64,000 bases of DNA, taken from positions 1-64,000 of the forward strand of contig LNFI01000019.1 of the NCBI GenBank assembly GCA_001464615.1, given 5' to 3'. Below are positions 16,373-25,434 of this stretch, in pieces. Made by a program: the position numbers and the translations under genes. A model generated the notes under the pieces. That model had not been told where the DNA came from, made no database searches, and saw only the letters and a program-made list of their open reading frames with translations. Numbering within the stretch: the first letter of the stretch is position 1; every line of letters starts with the position of its first letter. Source of the DNA: Sphingomonadales bacterium Ga0077557 (lineage in GTDB: Bacteria > Pseudomonadota > Alphaproteobacteria > Sphingomonadales > Sphingomonadaceae).

Positions 16373-16453
16373 TCGCGCTGCCAATAATAGGGGCGGCACG
16401 GCGACAAGTTATCCGTTTGGCCTCGCTGCGGTTTATGGCTAAGCTGTCCCATA

Positions 16454-17014
16454 ATGGGATTCGGGGTCATGACTGTCAGCATTGGGGAAGGGGAGCCCGC
16501 GACGACGAACATTGTTCGTGGTTACACTGCGCCTTCGGTCCAAGCTGCCCGGTTGCTGTTGCTTGCAGCCATTGCATTGCTAGCGAGCTGCAAAACGCCA
16601 AGCCTGCTCTGCTTTAGATCTTCGGGCTTGGGGGAGATATCAGTCAGTTCGACCACGCTTACAAATGACGGTCGTCCGATTGCTGTAGATCTGGCCTATG
16701 TCACCGATAAGGATGCTTGGAAGACGATTTCCAAACTGAAAGCGCGTGACTATTTCGCGATGCGCGACCAGCTTGAGCGCGATTTTCCCAAGGGTTATCT
16801 GCGCTGGTCGCGTGAGTTGCAGGCGGGGCAATATGTGAAGGTCACCGACATCACCGCGCCTTGCAACCTCGTGGGCACAGCTATTTTCGCCAATTATGCA
16901 AGCGATGGTGACCACCGCCAGGTGTTGCGCAAGGGGCGATCGGGAACGCTCGAACTCGGCCCGAAAGATTTTGTTTGGGCGCCCAAGCGCGCGCCCAAGA
17001 AGCTGGGTGCATAA
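16454..17014 (+). CDS. tssJ: T6SS outer-membrane lipoprotein TssJ
   Basis: About 181-186 residues. A hydrophobic signal followed by the lipobox LLASC (Cys46 by the longest start) marks a lipoprotein, and the following beta-rich domain (VDLAYVTDKDAWKTISKLKA... ending GPKDFVWAPK) fits TssJ/SciN. TssJ anchors TssM to the outer membrane. The start is uncertain: ATGs at 16454 and 16469 both lack a well-spaced ribosome site, and the pre-lipobox region is longer than usual. It precedes tssK by three bases, as in many T6SS operons. Confidence 0.75.
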   Translation: MGFGVMTVSIGEGEPATTNIVRGYTAPSVQAARLLLLAAIALLASCKTPSLLCFRSSGLGEISVSSTTLTNDGRPIAVDLAYVTDKDAWKTISKLKARDYFAMRDQLERDFPKGYLRWSRELQAGQYVKVTDITAPCNLVGTAIFANYASDGDHRQVLRKGRSGTLELGPKDFVWAPKRAPKKLGA

Positions 17015-17017
17015 CTA

Positions 17018-18493
17018 ATGCCAATCGACCCGCACGATATTCCAGATTCGGTGCATTGGTACGACGGCATGCTGCTGTTGCCCGAGCATTTCCAGGCAGC
17101 CGCCCAGCGCCAGGAAGCATTGAGCGGCTATGTCGCGCAAATCGCCATGCCTTATGCCTGGGGGGTGCAGCAAATCGCGACCGAAATCGTCGAGGGCGTG
17201 TTGCATGTGCGAACGCTTGATGCGGTGATGCCTGATGGGCTGGTGATCCGCTATCGGAGCAACGAGGCCGATGCCGCGCCGCTCAATCTTGATCTGAAGG
17301 CGCATCAGAAAACGCTGGCGCAGCGCAAGAAGATTGTCGTGCATGTCGTCGTCCCCGCGTTCAGCGCCGCAACCTTTGGCCAGGACGATCCCGATACCGG
17401 CGCGATGCGACGCTATCGCTCGATCCGCGGTCGCCGGTTGGAACGCGATGATGGGGACGGTGCGGCTGATGGCCCGGCGACGGACCAGATGCGCGAGCGG
17501 CCCTGGCTGCGGCCGATCCTGAAGCTCTATGTCACCGCGAGCGCGACAACCGCGCCACCGGACAAATATTGCAGCCTGCCCATCCTGCGCATCGAACAGA
17601 ATGCCGAAGCCGCGATCGTCGCGGATCGGTATGAGCCGCCGCAAACTGCGATCGGCGGGTCAAACGAAATCTACAAATGCGCGCGAGATGTGGCCGCCGA
17701 GTTACGCAACAAGGCGCGCTTCCTCAATGAGCGGCTGCAGCGCGACAGCGATTTGCCCGAAAGAACGACCGGCGCGGGCACCGTCACACTGGAGATGCAA
17801 TTGCGGTTGCTCGCCAGGCAATTCAAGACCTTGCAGCATAATGTCGAAAACCTGCAGGCGCTGGCCCGGACGGTGCCACGGATCGAAGCGCTGATGAAAG
17901 ATCGGCACAGCCATCCAGTGCAGTTGTATTTCGCCTTGTGCGATGTGGTGGGTGATCTGGCGTTGCTTGGCGGCGAACTCAACTTGCCAGATATTCCTGT
18001 GTATCAGCATGCCGACCCGCTGATCGCGTTCGATTTTCTGGAGCAGCATATTCGCTGGATGCTCGAGACGCTCAACCAGCGTTATACCGTGATTGCTTTT
18101 GAACGCGTGACCGATGGGCGCTTTGAGCTGGCGCTGAAATATGGTGATTTGGGCACGAGGTTCGTGATCGGTGCGGTGCGGCACAAGGGTTCCCCGGCGA
18201 CACCGATCGTCAATTGGGTGATCAATGCCGCAATCACCTCGGCCGACCGGGTCGATGATCTGAAGGTTCACCGCACTGGCGGTGCCACCCGCATCAAGAT
18301 CGACCGGGACGAGTCGCTCGATCTCGTCTCGCCCGAGATGACCACGTTGTTCCGGATTGAGGTTGGCGACGCCATCGACGAACAGGACGAAGTCTTGGTA
18401 ATCGAGAACAACGCAAGCGACGGACCGATGTCGATCTTGCTCTATGTGCCGCGCGAGACCGGCGAAGCCAACGCCCCGCCTATCCAGGCATGA
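17018..18493 (+). CDS. tssK: T6SS baseplate protein TssK
   Basis: A 491-residue protein with the typical N-terminus VHWYDGMLLLPEHFQAAAQR, the signature of TssK/VasE family baseplate proteins, and normal family length (about 440-490). TssK trimers connect the TssFG-TssE baseplate wedge to the TssL-TssM membrane complex in the cytoplasm. A short charged insert lies near residues 140-160. It begins three bases after the tssJ stop and ends four bases before the tssL start. Confidence 0.95.
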   Translation: MPIDPHDIPDSVHWYDGMLLLPEHFQAAAQRQEALSGYVAQIAMPYAWGVQQIATEIVEGVLHVRTLDAVMPDGLVIRYRSNEADAAPLNLDLKAHQKTLAQRKKIVVHVVVPAFSAATFGQDDPDTGAMRRYRSIRGRRLERDDGDGAADGPATDQMRERPWLRPILKLYVTASATTAPPDKYCSLPILRIEQNAEAAIVADRYEPPQTAIGGSNEIYKCARDVAAELRNKARFLNERLQRDSDLPERTTGAGTVTLEMQLRLLARQFKTLQHNVENLQALARTVPRIEALMKDRHSHPVQLYFALCDVVGDLALLGGELNLPDIPVYQHADPLIAFDFLEQHIRWMLETLNQRYTVIAFERVTDGRFELALKYGDLGTRFVIGAVRHKGSPATPIVNWVINAAITSADRVDDLKVHRTGGATRIKIDRDESLDLVSPEMTTLFRIEVGDAIDEQDEVLVIENNASDGPMSILLYVPRETGEANAPPIQA

Positions 18494-18497
18494 TGCG

Positions 18498-19364
18498 ATG
18501 ATGCTTGGCCAACAGGAAACGATTGCGGCTGAACAGTTCCGTCGTTTTTACGCCGTTTTGTTGGGGGTGCGCGACGCCATCAAAGCCCCCAAGGTCATTG
18601 TGCCGGTGCCCGCTCCGGTGCCTGCCCCGGCACCCGTGTCGGGCGACGGTGCAGCCCCTGCGCAACCTCCCTCTGCCGCGCCCATGCCAGGGGGCCACAC
18701 GGAATCGCCGGTGACGCGGATGCCCCCGCCAGCGACGGGTGTTGACGAGGTGAGGGCGCTGCTCACCCAGACAATCGCCGATCTTGGATACCGGCGCACG
18801 GACACCGCCGCCACGACAGTGGTGGATACCGGCTATGTGATGGCTGCAGTCGCCGACGAGGTGCTGCTGACCCAGTGCAGCGGCTGGGCTGGCCATCGCG
18901 CTTGGACGGATAGCCCGCTTGAGGCGATGCTTTACGGCACACGGATGGCGGGTGACCGGATCTTTGCGGTGGCGGACGATCTCGTGAACCGGCGGCGCGA
19001 CGATCCGCGCGTCGCGACGGCAATTCTGCTGGCGTTGCTCACCGGCTTTCGCGGGCGTTATTTCGGCGTGAACGGCAAAGCCAAGGTGAGTGAGGTCAAG
19101 GTTAAGCTCTACGCGCTGATGTGCGATCGGCCTTATAAAGTTGAGGACAGCAGGCCTTATGCGGCATCTGATCTGATCGCAACGACGCTGGAAGGGGAAA
19201 GCCAGCGCCGCCTGCCCGCCCTGTGGCCATGGTTTGCCGCGCTTGCGATATTGGTGGCGGCATATCTGCCGGTCAGCCACCTGCTTTGGTATGCGCAAGT
19301 CTCGGAAATCCGTGACCTTGCCGACCAGATCATTGATAGTGGCGCGACGGACAGCACGCGATGA
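18498..19364 (+). CDS. tssL: T6SS inner-membrane protein TssL (DotU family)
   Basis: A 288-residue protein. After a short N-terminal helix (QQETIAAEQFRRFYAVLL) there is a long Pro/Ala-rich insert (about 33-90), unusual for TssL. The DotU helical domain follows, with YVMAAVADEVLLTQCSGW and DSPLEAMLYGTRMAGDRIF. One C-terminal membrane segment (about 235-260, LPALWPWFAALAILVAAYL) anchors it, with no peptidoglycan-binding extension. The ATG at 18498 follows the tssK stop by four bases; an upstream in-frame start at 18444 would overlap tssK heavily. It overlaps the tssM start by four bases. Confidence 0.93.
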   Translation: MMLGQQETIAAEQFRRFYAVLLGVRDAIKAPKVIVPVPAPVPAPAPVSGDGAAPAQPPSAAPMPGGHTESPVTRMPPPATGVDEVRALLTQTIADLGYRRTDTAATTVVDTGYVMAAVADEVLLTQCSGWAGHRAWTDSPLEAMLYGTRMAGDRIFAVADDLVNRRRDDPRVATAILLALLTGFRGRYFGVNGKAKVSEVKVKLYALMCDRPYKVEDSRPYAASDLIATTLEGESQRRLPALWPWFAALAILVAAYLPVSHLLWYAQVSEIRDLADQIIDSGATDSTR

Positions 19365-22300
19365 CCGGCGGATGGATTCCGATCATCATCGTTGCGGCGG
19401 TGGTGTTGCTCATCGTCATCATCGTCGCTGTCGTGCTGGTATGGCGCGCGCGGCGCAAGGCTGTACCCGCTGGAGCCGCGCCGGCGGCGATCCGACCGAG
19501 TGAGCTGGCCCCGCCCGCGGAGCTGAGTACCGCGATTGCGATCGCCATGCGCGAACTGCGCATCCTTGTCGCTGGCGGGCGGGGTCCGGTCGAGGTGCCG
19601 TGGGCGCTGGTGGTGGGTGCCGGCGGCGAAGACCTGGCCGCGCTGCTGCCGCCGCCGATGGAGCAGCAGCACGAGATCAGCTGGATCGACGATCAGCGGC
19701 TACGCACCGTCGGCACTGTCAGTTTTCGAGCCGGCGGGGTCGTGGTCGGGTTCGACGATGGACTAGTCGGTGTGCCGCAATCCGACGGCCGCCTGCGCGA
19801 TTTGTTGCACGAAATTGAAGTCGTGCGGCCGTTGCGCCCAATCGATTCGCTGACGATCGTCATTCCCTGGGCATTCCTGGCGCTGATCGAAGACGACGAA
19901 GCTGGGCGCGATCGCATCGCCGCGCGCGGTCGTGCGCTATACGACATCATCCTGGCCGTGCAGCAACGCACCGGGTGGCGCGTGCCGGTGTATGTGCTGA
20001 TTTCCGAAACGCAGCAATTGCCCGGGTTTAGTGCCCTGGCCAAGGCGGTGATCGCGCATTCGGACGATCCCATGATTGGCTGGCCCGCGCCAAAGGCGCT
20101 GGACAGCGCCTTCGATCTGGGCTGGGTCGATGAAGCCTTTGGTGCGCTCGATCAGTCGCTATCAGTGCAGCAATTTCATGTCCTGATGGGCATTGCCGAC
20201 GACCGAATATCGGATGATCTAGTGCTGCTGCCCGGTCGGCTTTCAGCGATCAAGCCGATATTGATCTTACTCCTGAAGCATATGTTGCAAAGCAGCGCCT
20301 ATCACGAAGGCTTCATGCTGCGCGGCATTTTTCTGACGGGCGACACGATGCCGCCGCCGCTGCTTGCACCGGCACCGTCAGCACTACAGGCACCCACGCC
20401 GCCGACTGGGTCACCCGCGCCCCGTCCGCCCCAGCCGCTTGCGCAAACGCTGTTCGCGTTGAAGATTTTCCCGGAATCGAACCTCGCCCAACCGGCTTAT
20501 GGTGAGCGCACCCGGCGACACCGGCTGATCCGCCGCACGCAGCAGGCGTTGATCGCCGTTGCGGCATTGTTCGCGCTGGCGATGATGGCCATCCCGTATC
20601 TCGGCCGACAATATTTGCCGCCGGTCGAGGTGCTGCTGACTGATATCAAGGATTCCACGTCGAGGGCGCGCAAGTTTCGCAGCTTGACGCGTGATGTGGC
20701 GACCAAAGCGTGCATCGAAGGCACTGATAGCGACGCTAACCGCGTGACGAGTGATCGGATCGAGCGCGACCGGCAGGTGTCGCTCGATCTGCTGAAGAGC
20801 ATGTCACAACTTCGGATCAACGGGGTCGAGGCATTCCTAGCCCCGACTTCCTATCTGAGTGATACCAACCGCAAGGTCGAGACAGCGATCAAAGCCAGCT
20901 TTCGCGATGTCGTCTTCAACGCCATTTCGGAGAGCATGGCCACACCGGTAGGCATCGGCCAGCTGGTTGATCGCAACACCGCTAATCGCGGTATCGACGC
21001 CTATTGGAATACGACGGTGGCGAACATCATCGCGTACGATCAAAATTACCGCCTGGCCTATGCGCTGCGCGATAAATCATGGCTCGATCCCGCGCTCGTT
21101 GCCAATTTCTCGCGCCTCGTCCGCTATTCGCTCGACGAGGAGCTGCCGGCCCGTTTTACCGCGAATTATGATCTCTATTCGCGCGGGATAGAAGATTATC
21201 CCGTGCCATGCCTCGACAGCCGCATGGTTCGAACGACGATGAAGGGCGTTTTCGAAGACCGGTATAAGAGAACGGTTGAAGGCTATTATCTTCAGAATCC
21301 CATCAGCATCGCGGCAAATTCGATCGCGCGGCGTTTCGCGACGTTCGGGCCCGATTTGGGTGTCGAGTCTGAGCTCGAGCAGTCTGATTCTGGGCCGAGC
21401 GCCATCGTCACCGAAAGCCCGGAGGCCCGGCTGAAGGGGCTTATCGACGACATCGACACAATATCCGGGCAGCTCGCCTTTCCGCGCAAATATGCGTGGA
21501 TCTATGCGCTGGGTCCCGAGCGTTTGCCGATGCCGCGCGTCGACGCGTTGATGAGCCTTGATGTCATCGATCGAAATTTTGTGGCCGGTCTGGCGGGAAC
21601 CAATCGCCCGATCGCCTATGCGGCCGCTGTTCGACTACGCGAAGCTGCACTCTATAACGCTCGGCTGCTGACGCCGGATCTGGCGACCGCCGTCAAGACT
21701 GACACTGGCAAGCCAACGGGCGATGGCGCTGTCGCCAGCGCGCCGGCCGGGCTGCCGCATCTCTCGCCCGAAATCGCCGACACGCGCAGTTACCTTAAGG
21801 CGTTGTTCGCTCAATCCTATCTTGCTGCCGGCCCGGCACAGGCGAGCTATTATGACGGTGCGCGCATTTCGTGGGACCGCGACGTCCTTGCCCTTGCCGA
21901 GAACGACGCGAAGAGCTTTACCGCCTTTTCCGGCCTACAAGGCGGCGGCACGCCAGGGGAAATCCGCGATATGGCGATAGAGGTCGCGCGGCGGCATTTT
22001 GCCAATCGTGTCGATCAATTGCTGCGCCAGGCCGCCCGCCCGCCGGGGGCGTCGCGCAATGCCGCATTGTCACCGCTACAATCCGAAGCGATGGATTTCG
22101 GCCGTGCCCTGCCGCAGCTCGTCAACATCCGCAACGCTTTGCGCCTTGCCAAGGCCGACGATCTGGCCGGGCAGCTCGATGGACGTGTCGTCCGGCAGGC
22201 GGGGCGGTTGCTGGCCGCTGGCGATCGTCAGCTTTCCGGCAATGGCGGCCCCTATGCCGTTGACGAGGCTGGATTGGCGTCGTGGAACGGCACTGGCTCG

Positions 22301-23518
22301 CTGGCTGCGGCTGCATTCGGGCTCGACTCTATCGACGATCTGAAAGGGTCAATGGACCTGCGTCGCAAGATCGTCAGCGATATCGCGCGCAATCTTTCGG
22401 CCCCGCTGGTCGCCTATCTGCTTGATGTGGAAACGAACCCCGATGCCGACAGCGCATCGCGCGCCAAGCGTTGGCAGGATATTCTCGACACGTTGCAGGT
22501 CTATGATCAGAAAAGCCCTGACAATTCGCTGAGCCGTCTTCAGGACTACATCACGGTCGGCATCGACAAGATCGGACTGAGCGATTGCGGCAGCGGTGGC
22601 GGGGGGCGGCTGCGCATGCTCGATTATTTCGCCTTACAGCAAAAAGCGATCGCAGCCCGGCTCGCCGCTCGTTGTCGCGCCGTCGCCAGCGGATCGTCAG
22701 AGTCGCAATTCGCACGGCTGCGCGCGAGCTTTAACGAGCGCCTGGCAGGCCGCTTCCCGTTCGCGTCGGATCGCGACGCCACTTCTGCAGATCCCGCCGA
22801 CGTCAAACGCTTCTTCGCTGAATTTGGCGACTCGCTCGCCCCGCTCAAGGCAGCACTTGACGCTGACACCAGCCGCGACGCCCAAGCCACATCGGCGACG
22901 CTCGGACAGCTGATCGAGGTGCGCGACTTTCTCGCTTCGATGCTGGCGACGCCTGGCCCATCGCCGCTCGTCTATCATATCGATGTCGATTTCTTCACCG
23001 ACGAGCAAGGCGCGCAGGGCCAACAGCAAGTGATTGAGGCGAGCATTGGCACGGCGCTAAACCGCGCAACCACTGTACCGGGCGGCAGCACCGGCTTCGA
23101 CTGGAAGAGCGGCCAACCAATCTCCTCCACATTACGCTGGGCGGCGAATGCATCGACCATTCCAAGCACGGTGCCGCCTGCACCGGATGGCCGCTGCGTC
23201 CCGCCACCGGGCGGTGCAATTGCCGCGTTTCGGACGCGCGGGGACTATTGGGCGCTGCTTCGGTTCGTTCGGCAGCAATCGGCTGAGGGGGGCGATGCGG
23301 GCCCGCCGTCGCTGGCGACGGGCACGCCCATCCGCTTCGTCGTGAAACTCTGCGAAAACCGCCAGCGTGAATCGGGCGGGGACGATGTGACCGCTGCCGC
23401 CTATATCTTCGCGCGCCTGAAAATGTCGACAACATTGCCCGATCGACAGGCCAAAGTGCTGCAGCCAGATTTTCCGGAAGCCGTGCCGGCATGGCCACGC
23501 GCGGCCTATCGGCGATGA
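19361..23518 (+). CDS. tssM: T6SS inner-membrane protein TssM (IcmF family)
   Basis: A 1385-residue protein at the 3' side of tssL, ATGA-overlapped at both ends. A first membrane segment lies at about 3-28 (WIPIIIVAAVVLLIVIIVAV) and a second at about 390-412 (QALIAVAALFALAMMAIPYL). The large periplasmic part follows. Canonical TssM carries a Walker A GxxxxGK(S/T) in the cytoplasmic loop; here the equivalent PWALVVGAGGEDLAALLP has no Lys-Ser/Thr, so NTP binding is unlikely. Size, topology and operon position fit IcmF, and it should form the membrane complex with TssL and TssJ. Confidence 0.9.
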   Translation: MTGGWIPIIIVAAVVLLIVIIVAVVLVWRARRKAVPAGAAPAAIRPSELAPPAELSTAIAIAMRELRILVAGGRGPVEVPWALVVGAGGEDLAALLPPPMEQQHEISWIDDQRLRTVGTVSFRAGGVVVGFDDGLVGVPQSDGRLRDLLHEIEVVRPLRPIDSLTIVIPWAFLALIEDDEAGRDRIAARGRALYDIILAVQQRTGWRVPVYVLISETQQLPGFSALAKAVIAHSDDPMIGWPAPKALDSAFDLGWVDEAFGALDQSLSVQQFHVLMGIADDRISDDLVLLPGRLSAIKPILILLLKHMLQSSAYHEGFMLRGIFLTGDTMPPPLLAPAPSALQAPTPPTGSPAPRPPQPLAQTLFALKIFPESNLAQPAYGERTRRHRLIRRTQQALIAVAALFALAMMAIPYLGRQYLPPVEVLLTDIKDSTSRARKFRSLTRDVATKACIEGTDSDANRVTSDRIERDRQVSLDLLKSMSQLRINGVEAFLAPTSYLSDTNRKVETAIKASFRDVVFNAISESMATPVGIGQLVDRNTANRGIDAYWNTTVANIIAYDQNYRLAYALRDKSWLDPALVANFSRLVRYSLDEELPARFTANYDLYSRGIEDYPVPCLDSRMVRTTMKGVFEDRYKRTVEGYYLQNPISIAANSIARRFATFGPDLGVESELEQSDSGPSAIVTESPEARLKGLIDDIDTISGQLAFPRKYAWIYALGPERLPMPRVDALMSLDVIDRNFVAGLAGTNRPIAYAAAVRLREAALYNARLLTPDLATAVKTDTGKPTGDGAVASAPAGLPHLSPEIADTRSYLKALFAQSYLAAGPAQASYYDGARISWDRDVLALAENDAKSFTAFSGLQGGGTPGEIRDMAIEVARRHFANRVDQLLRQAARPPGASRNAALSPLQSEAMDFGRALPQLVNIRNALRLAKADDLAGQLDGRVVRQAGRLLAAGDRQLSGNGGPYAVDEAGLASWNGTGSLAAAAFGLDSIDDLKGSMDLRRKIVSDIARNLSAPLVAYLLDVETNPDADSASRAKRWQDILDTLQVYDQKSPDNSLSRLQDYITVGIDKIGLSDCGSGGGGRLRMLDYFALQQKAIAARLAARCRAVASGSSESQFARLRASFNERLAGRFPFASDRDATSADPADVKRFFAEFGDSLAPLKAALDADTSRDAQATSATLGQLIEVRDFLASMLATPGPSPLVYHIDVDFFTDEQGAQGQQQVIEASIGTALNRATTVPGGSTGFDWKSGQPISSTLRWAANASTIPSTVPPAPDGRCVPPPGGAIAAFRTRGDYWALLRFVRQQSAEGGDAGPPSLATGTPIRFVVKLCENRQRESGGDDVTAAAYIFARLKMSTTLPDRQAKVLQPDFPEAVPAWPRAAYRR

Positions 23519-24621
23519 GCGATGCGATCGATCTGGATGCACGCGTCGCCGCTTTGCTTGAGCCGGTGCCGGGGGCGAATCCCGCAGGGCGCTGCGTCCA
23601 AGAAGAATATGGCGCCATCGACGAGGCACGGCGCGAAGAGAATGCAGCGTTGCCGCAGGGCATTTGGGTGCACAAGCTGAAGATGGCCGACTGGGCGCTG
23701 ACCGAACGATTATGCACCGATGCGTTGATCATGCGTTCAAAGGATTTGCGGATCGCATCGATGCTTTGCGATGCGTGGGTGCGGATTCATGGCTTTGCCG
23801 GCGCAGCGCCAGGTTTCGCGCTGATCGACGGCCTGTGCACCCGCTATTGGGATGGATTGTTTCCTGAAGCGGCGAAAGGCGACTTGGACCAGCGCGTATC
23901 GGTGATCCAGTGGTTGAACAAGCGCTTGCCCATTGCGCTCCGCCAGGTGCCGATCGTCATCGATGCTACAAACCCCGATCGGCGCTTTGACTGGAGCGAT
24001 TATGTTTCGGCGCAGCTGCTTGAAAAGGCGCGCGCAATAAATCCGGTGGCATCCTCGCGCAGCAGCGCCGCAAGCGGGACCACGCTGGCGACGATCCAAG
24101 CCTGTGCTGAGCGAACCAACGAGACGTTTTTCGACGCGATGCTCGACGACCTTGCCCGCGCAACGACAATGCTCGAGCAGCTTGGCACCACGCTTGACAC
24201 GCTGTGCGGACGCGACAGCCCCAGCCTTGGTCAAATTCGCGCCGTCGTCACAGATGTTGGCGATTTTGCCGCTGCCGCTCTGGCCCCGCGCCGACGAGCG
24301 ACCCCGACGCCTGTGGCGCCAGCAGCGGCCGACCATGATCATCGATCAGCCGCAATGCCAATGCCAACCCTGGCCCACACCGCCCCGACGTCACGCGCCG
24401 AGGCCTATCGTCAACTCTCTGCCATTGCTCGTTTTTTGCATGCGACTGACCCGCATAGCCCGACGGCTTATGTTCTGGATCGACTGGTCGATTGGGGCAG
24501 GATGACGATCTTCGAACTGGATGCCGAATTGCGTAACAACGGCGGCGGCATTGCCCATTTGCTCGACATTTTGGGCATCGACCTCACCGTCGAAGACGAT
24601 GGCAGTAACACGCAGGATTGA
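23515..24621 (+). CDS. tssA: T6SS cap/chaperone protein TssA (ImpA family)
   Basis: A 368-residue protein. The N-terminal ImpA_N domain is clear from PVPGANPAGRCVQEEYGAI and the following helices with SKDLRIASMLCDAWVRIHG. The C-terminal region SRAEAYRQLSAIARFLHATD then PHSPTAYVLDRLVDWG is the conserved VasJ/TssA end. TssA primes tail polymerisation at the baseplate and caps the growing sheath. Its ATG overlaps the tssM stop (ATGA). A 130-base gap to tssB follows, the first real gap in the operon. Confidence 0.92.
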   Translation: MSDAIDLDARVAALLEPVPGANPAGRCVQEEYGAIDEARREENAALPQGIWVHKLKMADWALTERLCTDALIMRSKDLRIASMLCDAWVRIHGFAGAAPGFALIDGLCTRYWDGLFPEAAKGDLDQRVSVIQWLNKRLPIALRQVPIVIDATNPDRRFDWSDYVSAQLLEKARAINPVASSRSSAASGTTLATIQACAERTNETFFDAMLDDLARATTMLEQLGTTLDTLCGRDSPSLGQIRAVVTDVGDFAAAALAPRRRATPTPVAPAAADHDHRSAAMPMPTLAHTAPTSRAEAYRQLSAIARFLHATDPHSPTAYVLDRLVDWGRMTIFELDAELRNNGGGIAHLLDILGIDLTVEDDGSNTQD

Positions 24622-24751
24622 TGTGCGATTCCAGTTGTAAATGCCCACGACTCGTGTTTATTCGTACCATATTGGGACAGTTTATCCCGAGTCTCGCTTC
24701 AATGAAACGCATGGCGGGGCGGTCACGGCAGTTACATAATTGGGGGCATGG

Positions 24752-25315
24752 ATGGCGGAGAGTACGCAACATCGGATCGATCGCAATCGTCCGCCCCGCG
24801 TTCAAATTACGTATGATGTCGAGATCGGCAACGCGATAGAGAAGACCGAGATCCCGTTTGTCGTCGGCATCATGGCCGACCTATCCGGGCTAGGTGAGAA
24901 GAGGGACAATGCGGTGCCGCTTAAGGACCGCGCGCGTTCGTTTGTTGAAATCGACCGAGACAATTTCACTGACGTGATGGCCAAAATTAAGCCGACATTG
25001 AAGCTGGACAAGGACGGTGTGACCGACACGCTTACTTTTTCGTCGCTCGACGATTTCAACCCCAAGGCGTTGGTCGACAAGGTTCAGGCGCTGAAGACCG
25101 TTCATGGCCAGCGCTCGGCGCTGCGCGATGTTCTGACTAAGCTCGATAGCAATGACGATCTCTACGATAAGCTGCAGAAGCTGGTCGTCGACGGCAAGTT
25201 GGATACGATGGGCAAGGAAGTCGATGCGCGGTTGATCGCCCTTTCGCCGACTACCAACGGTGACACCAGTGGTGACAAACTGCCGAAGCAACCGAAGCCT
25301 CCTGCCGATAAATAG
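24752..25315 (+). CDS. tssB: T6SS sheath small subunit TssB
   Basis: A 187-residue protein with the TssB/VipA pattern: PRVQITYDVEIGNAIEKTE, PFVVGIMADLSG, then the RSFVEIDRDNF segment and the helix ending in KTVHGQRSALRD. It forms the contractile sheath with TssC. The ATG at 24752 follows GGGGG by five bases. The 130 bases before it contain no gene and could hold an internal promoter, though I saw only weak candidates. A 7-bp hairpin lies between it and tssC. Confidence 0.95.
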   Translation: MAESTQHRIDRNRPPRVQITYDVEIGNAIEKTEIPFVVGIMADLSGLGEKRDNAVPLKDRARSFVEIDRDNFTDVMAKIKPTLKLDKDGVTDTLTFSSLDDFNPKALVDKVQALKTVHGQRSALRDVLTKLDSNDDLYDKLQKLVVDGKLDTMGKEVDARLIALSPTTNGDTSGDKLPKQPKPPADK

Positions 25316-25331
25316 CATGGGCGGACCTGCA

Positions 25332-25349
25332 CTGCATGATGCCATGCAG
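25332..25349 (+). other. Hairpin between tssB and tssC
   Basis: CTGCATG (25332-25338), the four-base loop ATGC and CATGCAG (25343-25349) form a perfect 7-bp stem in the 119-base tssB-tssC gap. With no T-run it is not a classical terminator; it might protect mRNA ends or affect tssC translation. Confidence 0.4.
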
Positions 25350-25434
25350 ATGGTGAGGGCCGACCCGATTGCTTGCGACCGAGTATTGATCTGTTCCGCG
25401 CTGGTGGCGCGCATAACAAGAGATAGAGGTGATC

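Noticed and set aside
24622..24751. Internal promoter before tssB
   Set aside because: Only weak hexamer pairs such as TTGTAA with TTATTC were found, which is no better than chance in 130 bases.
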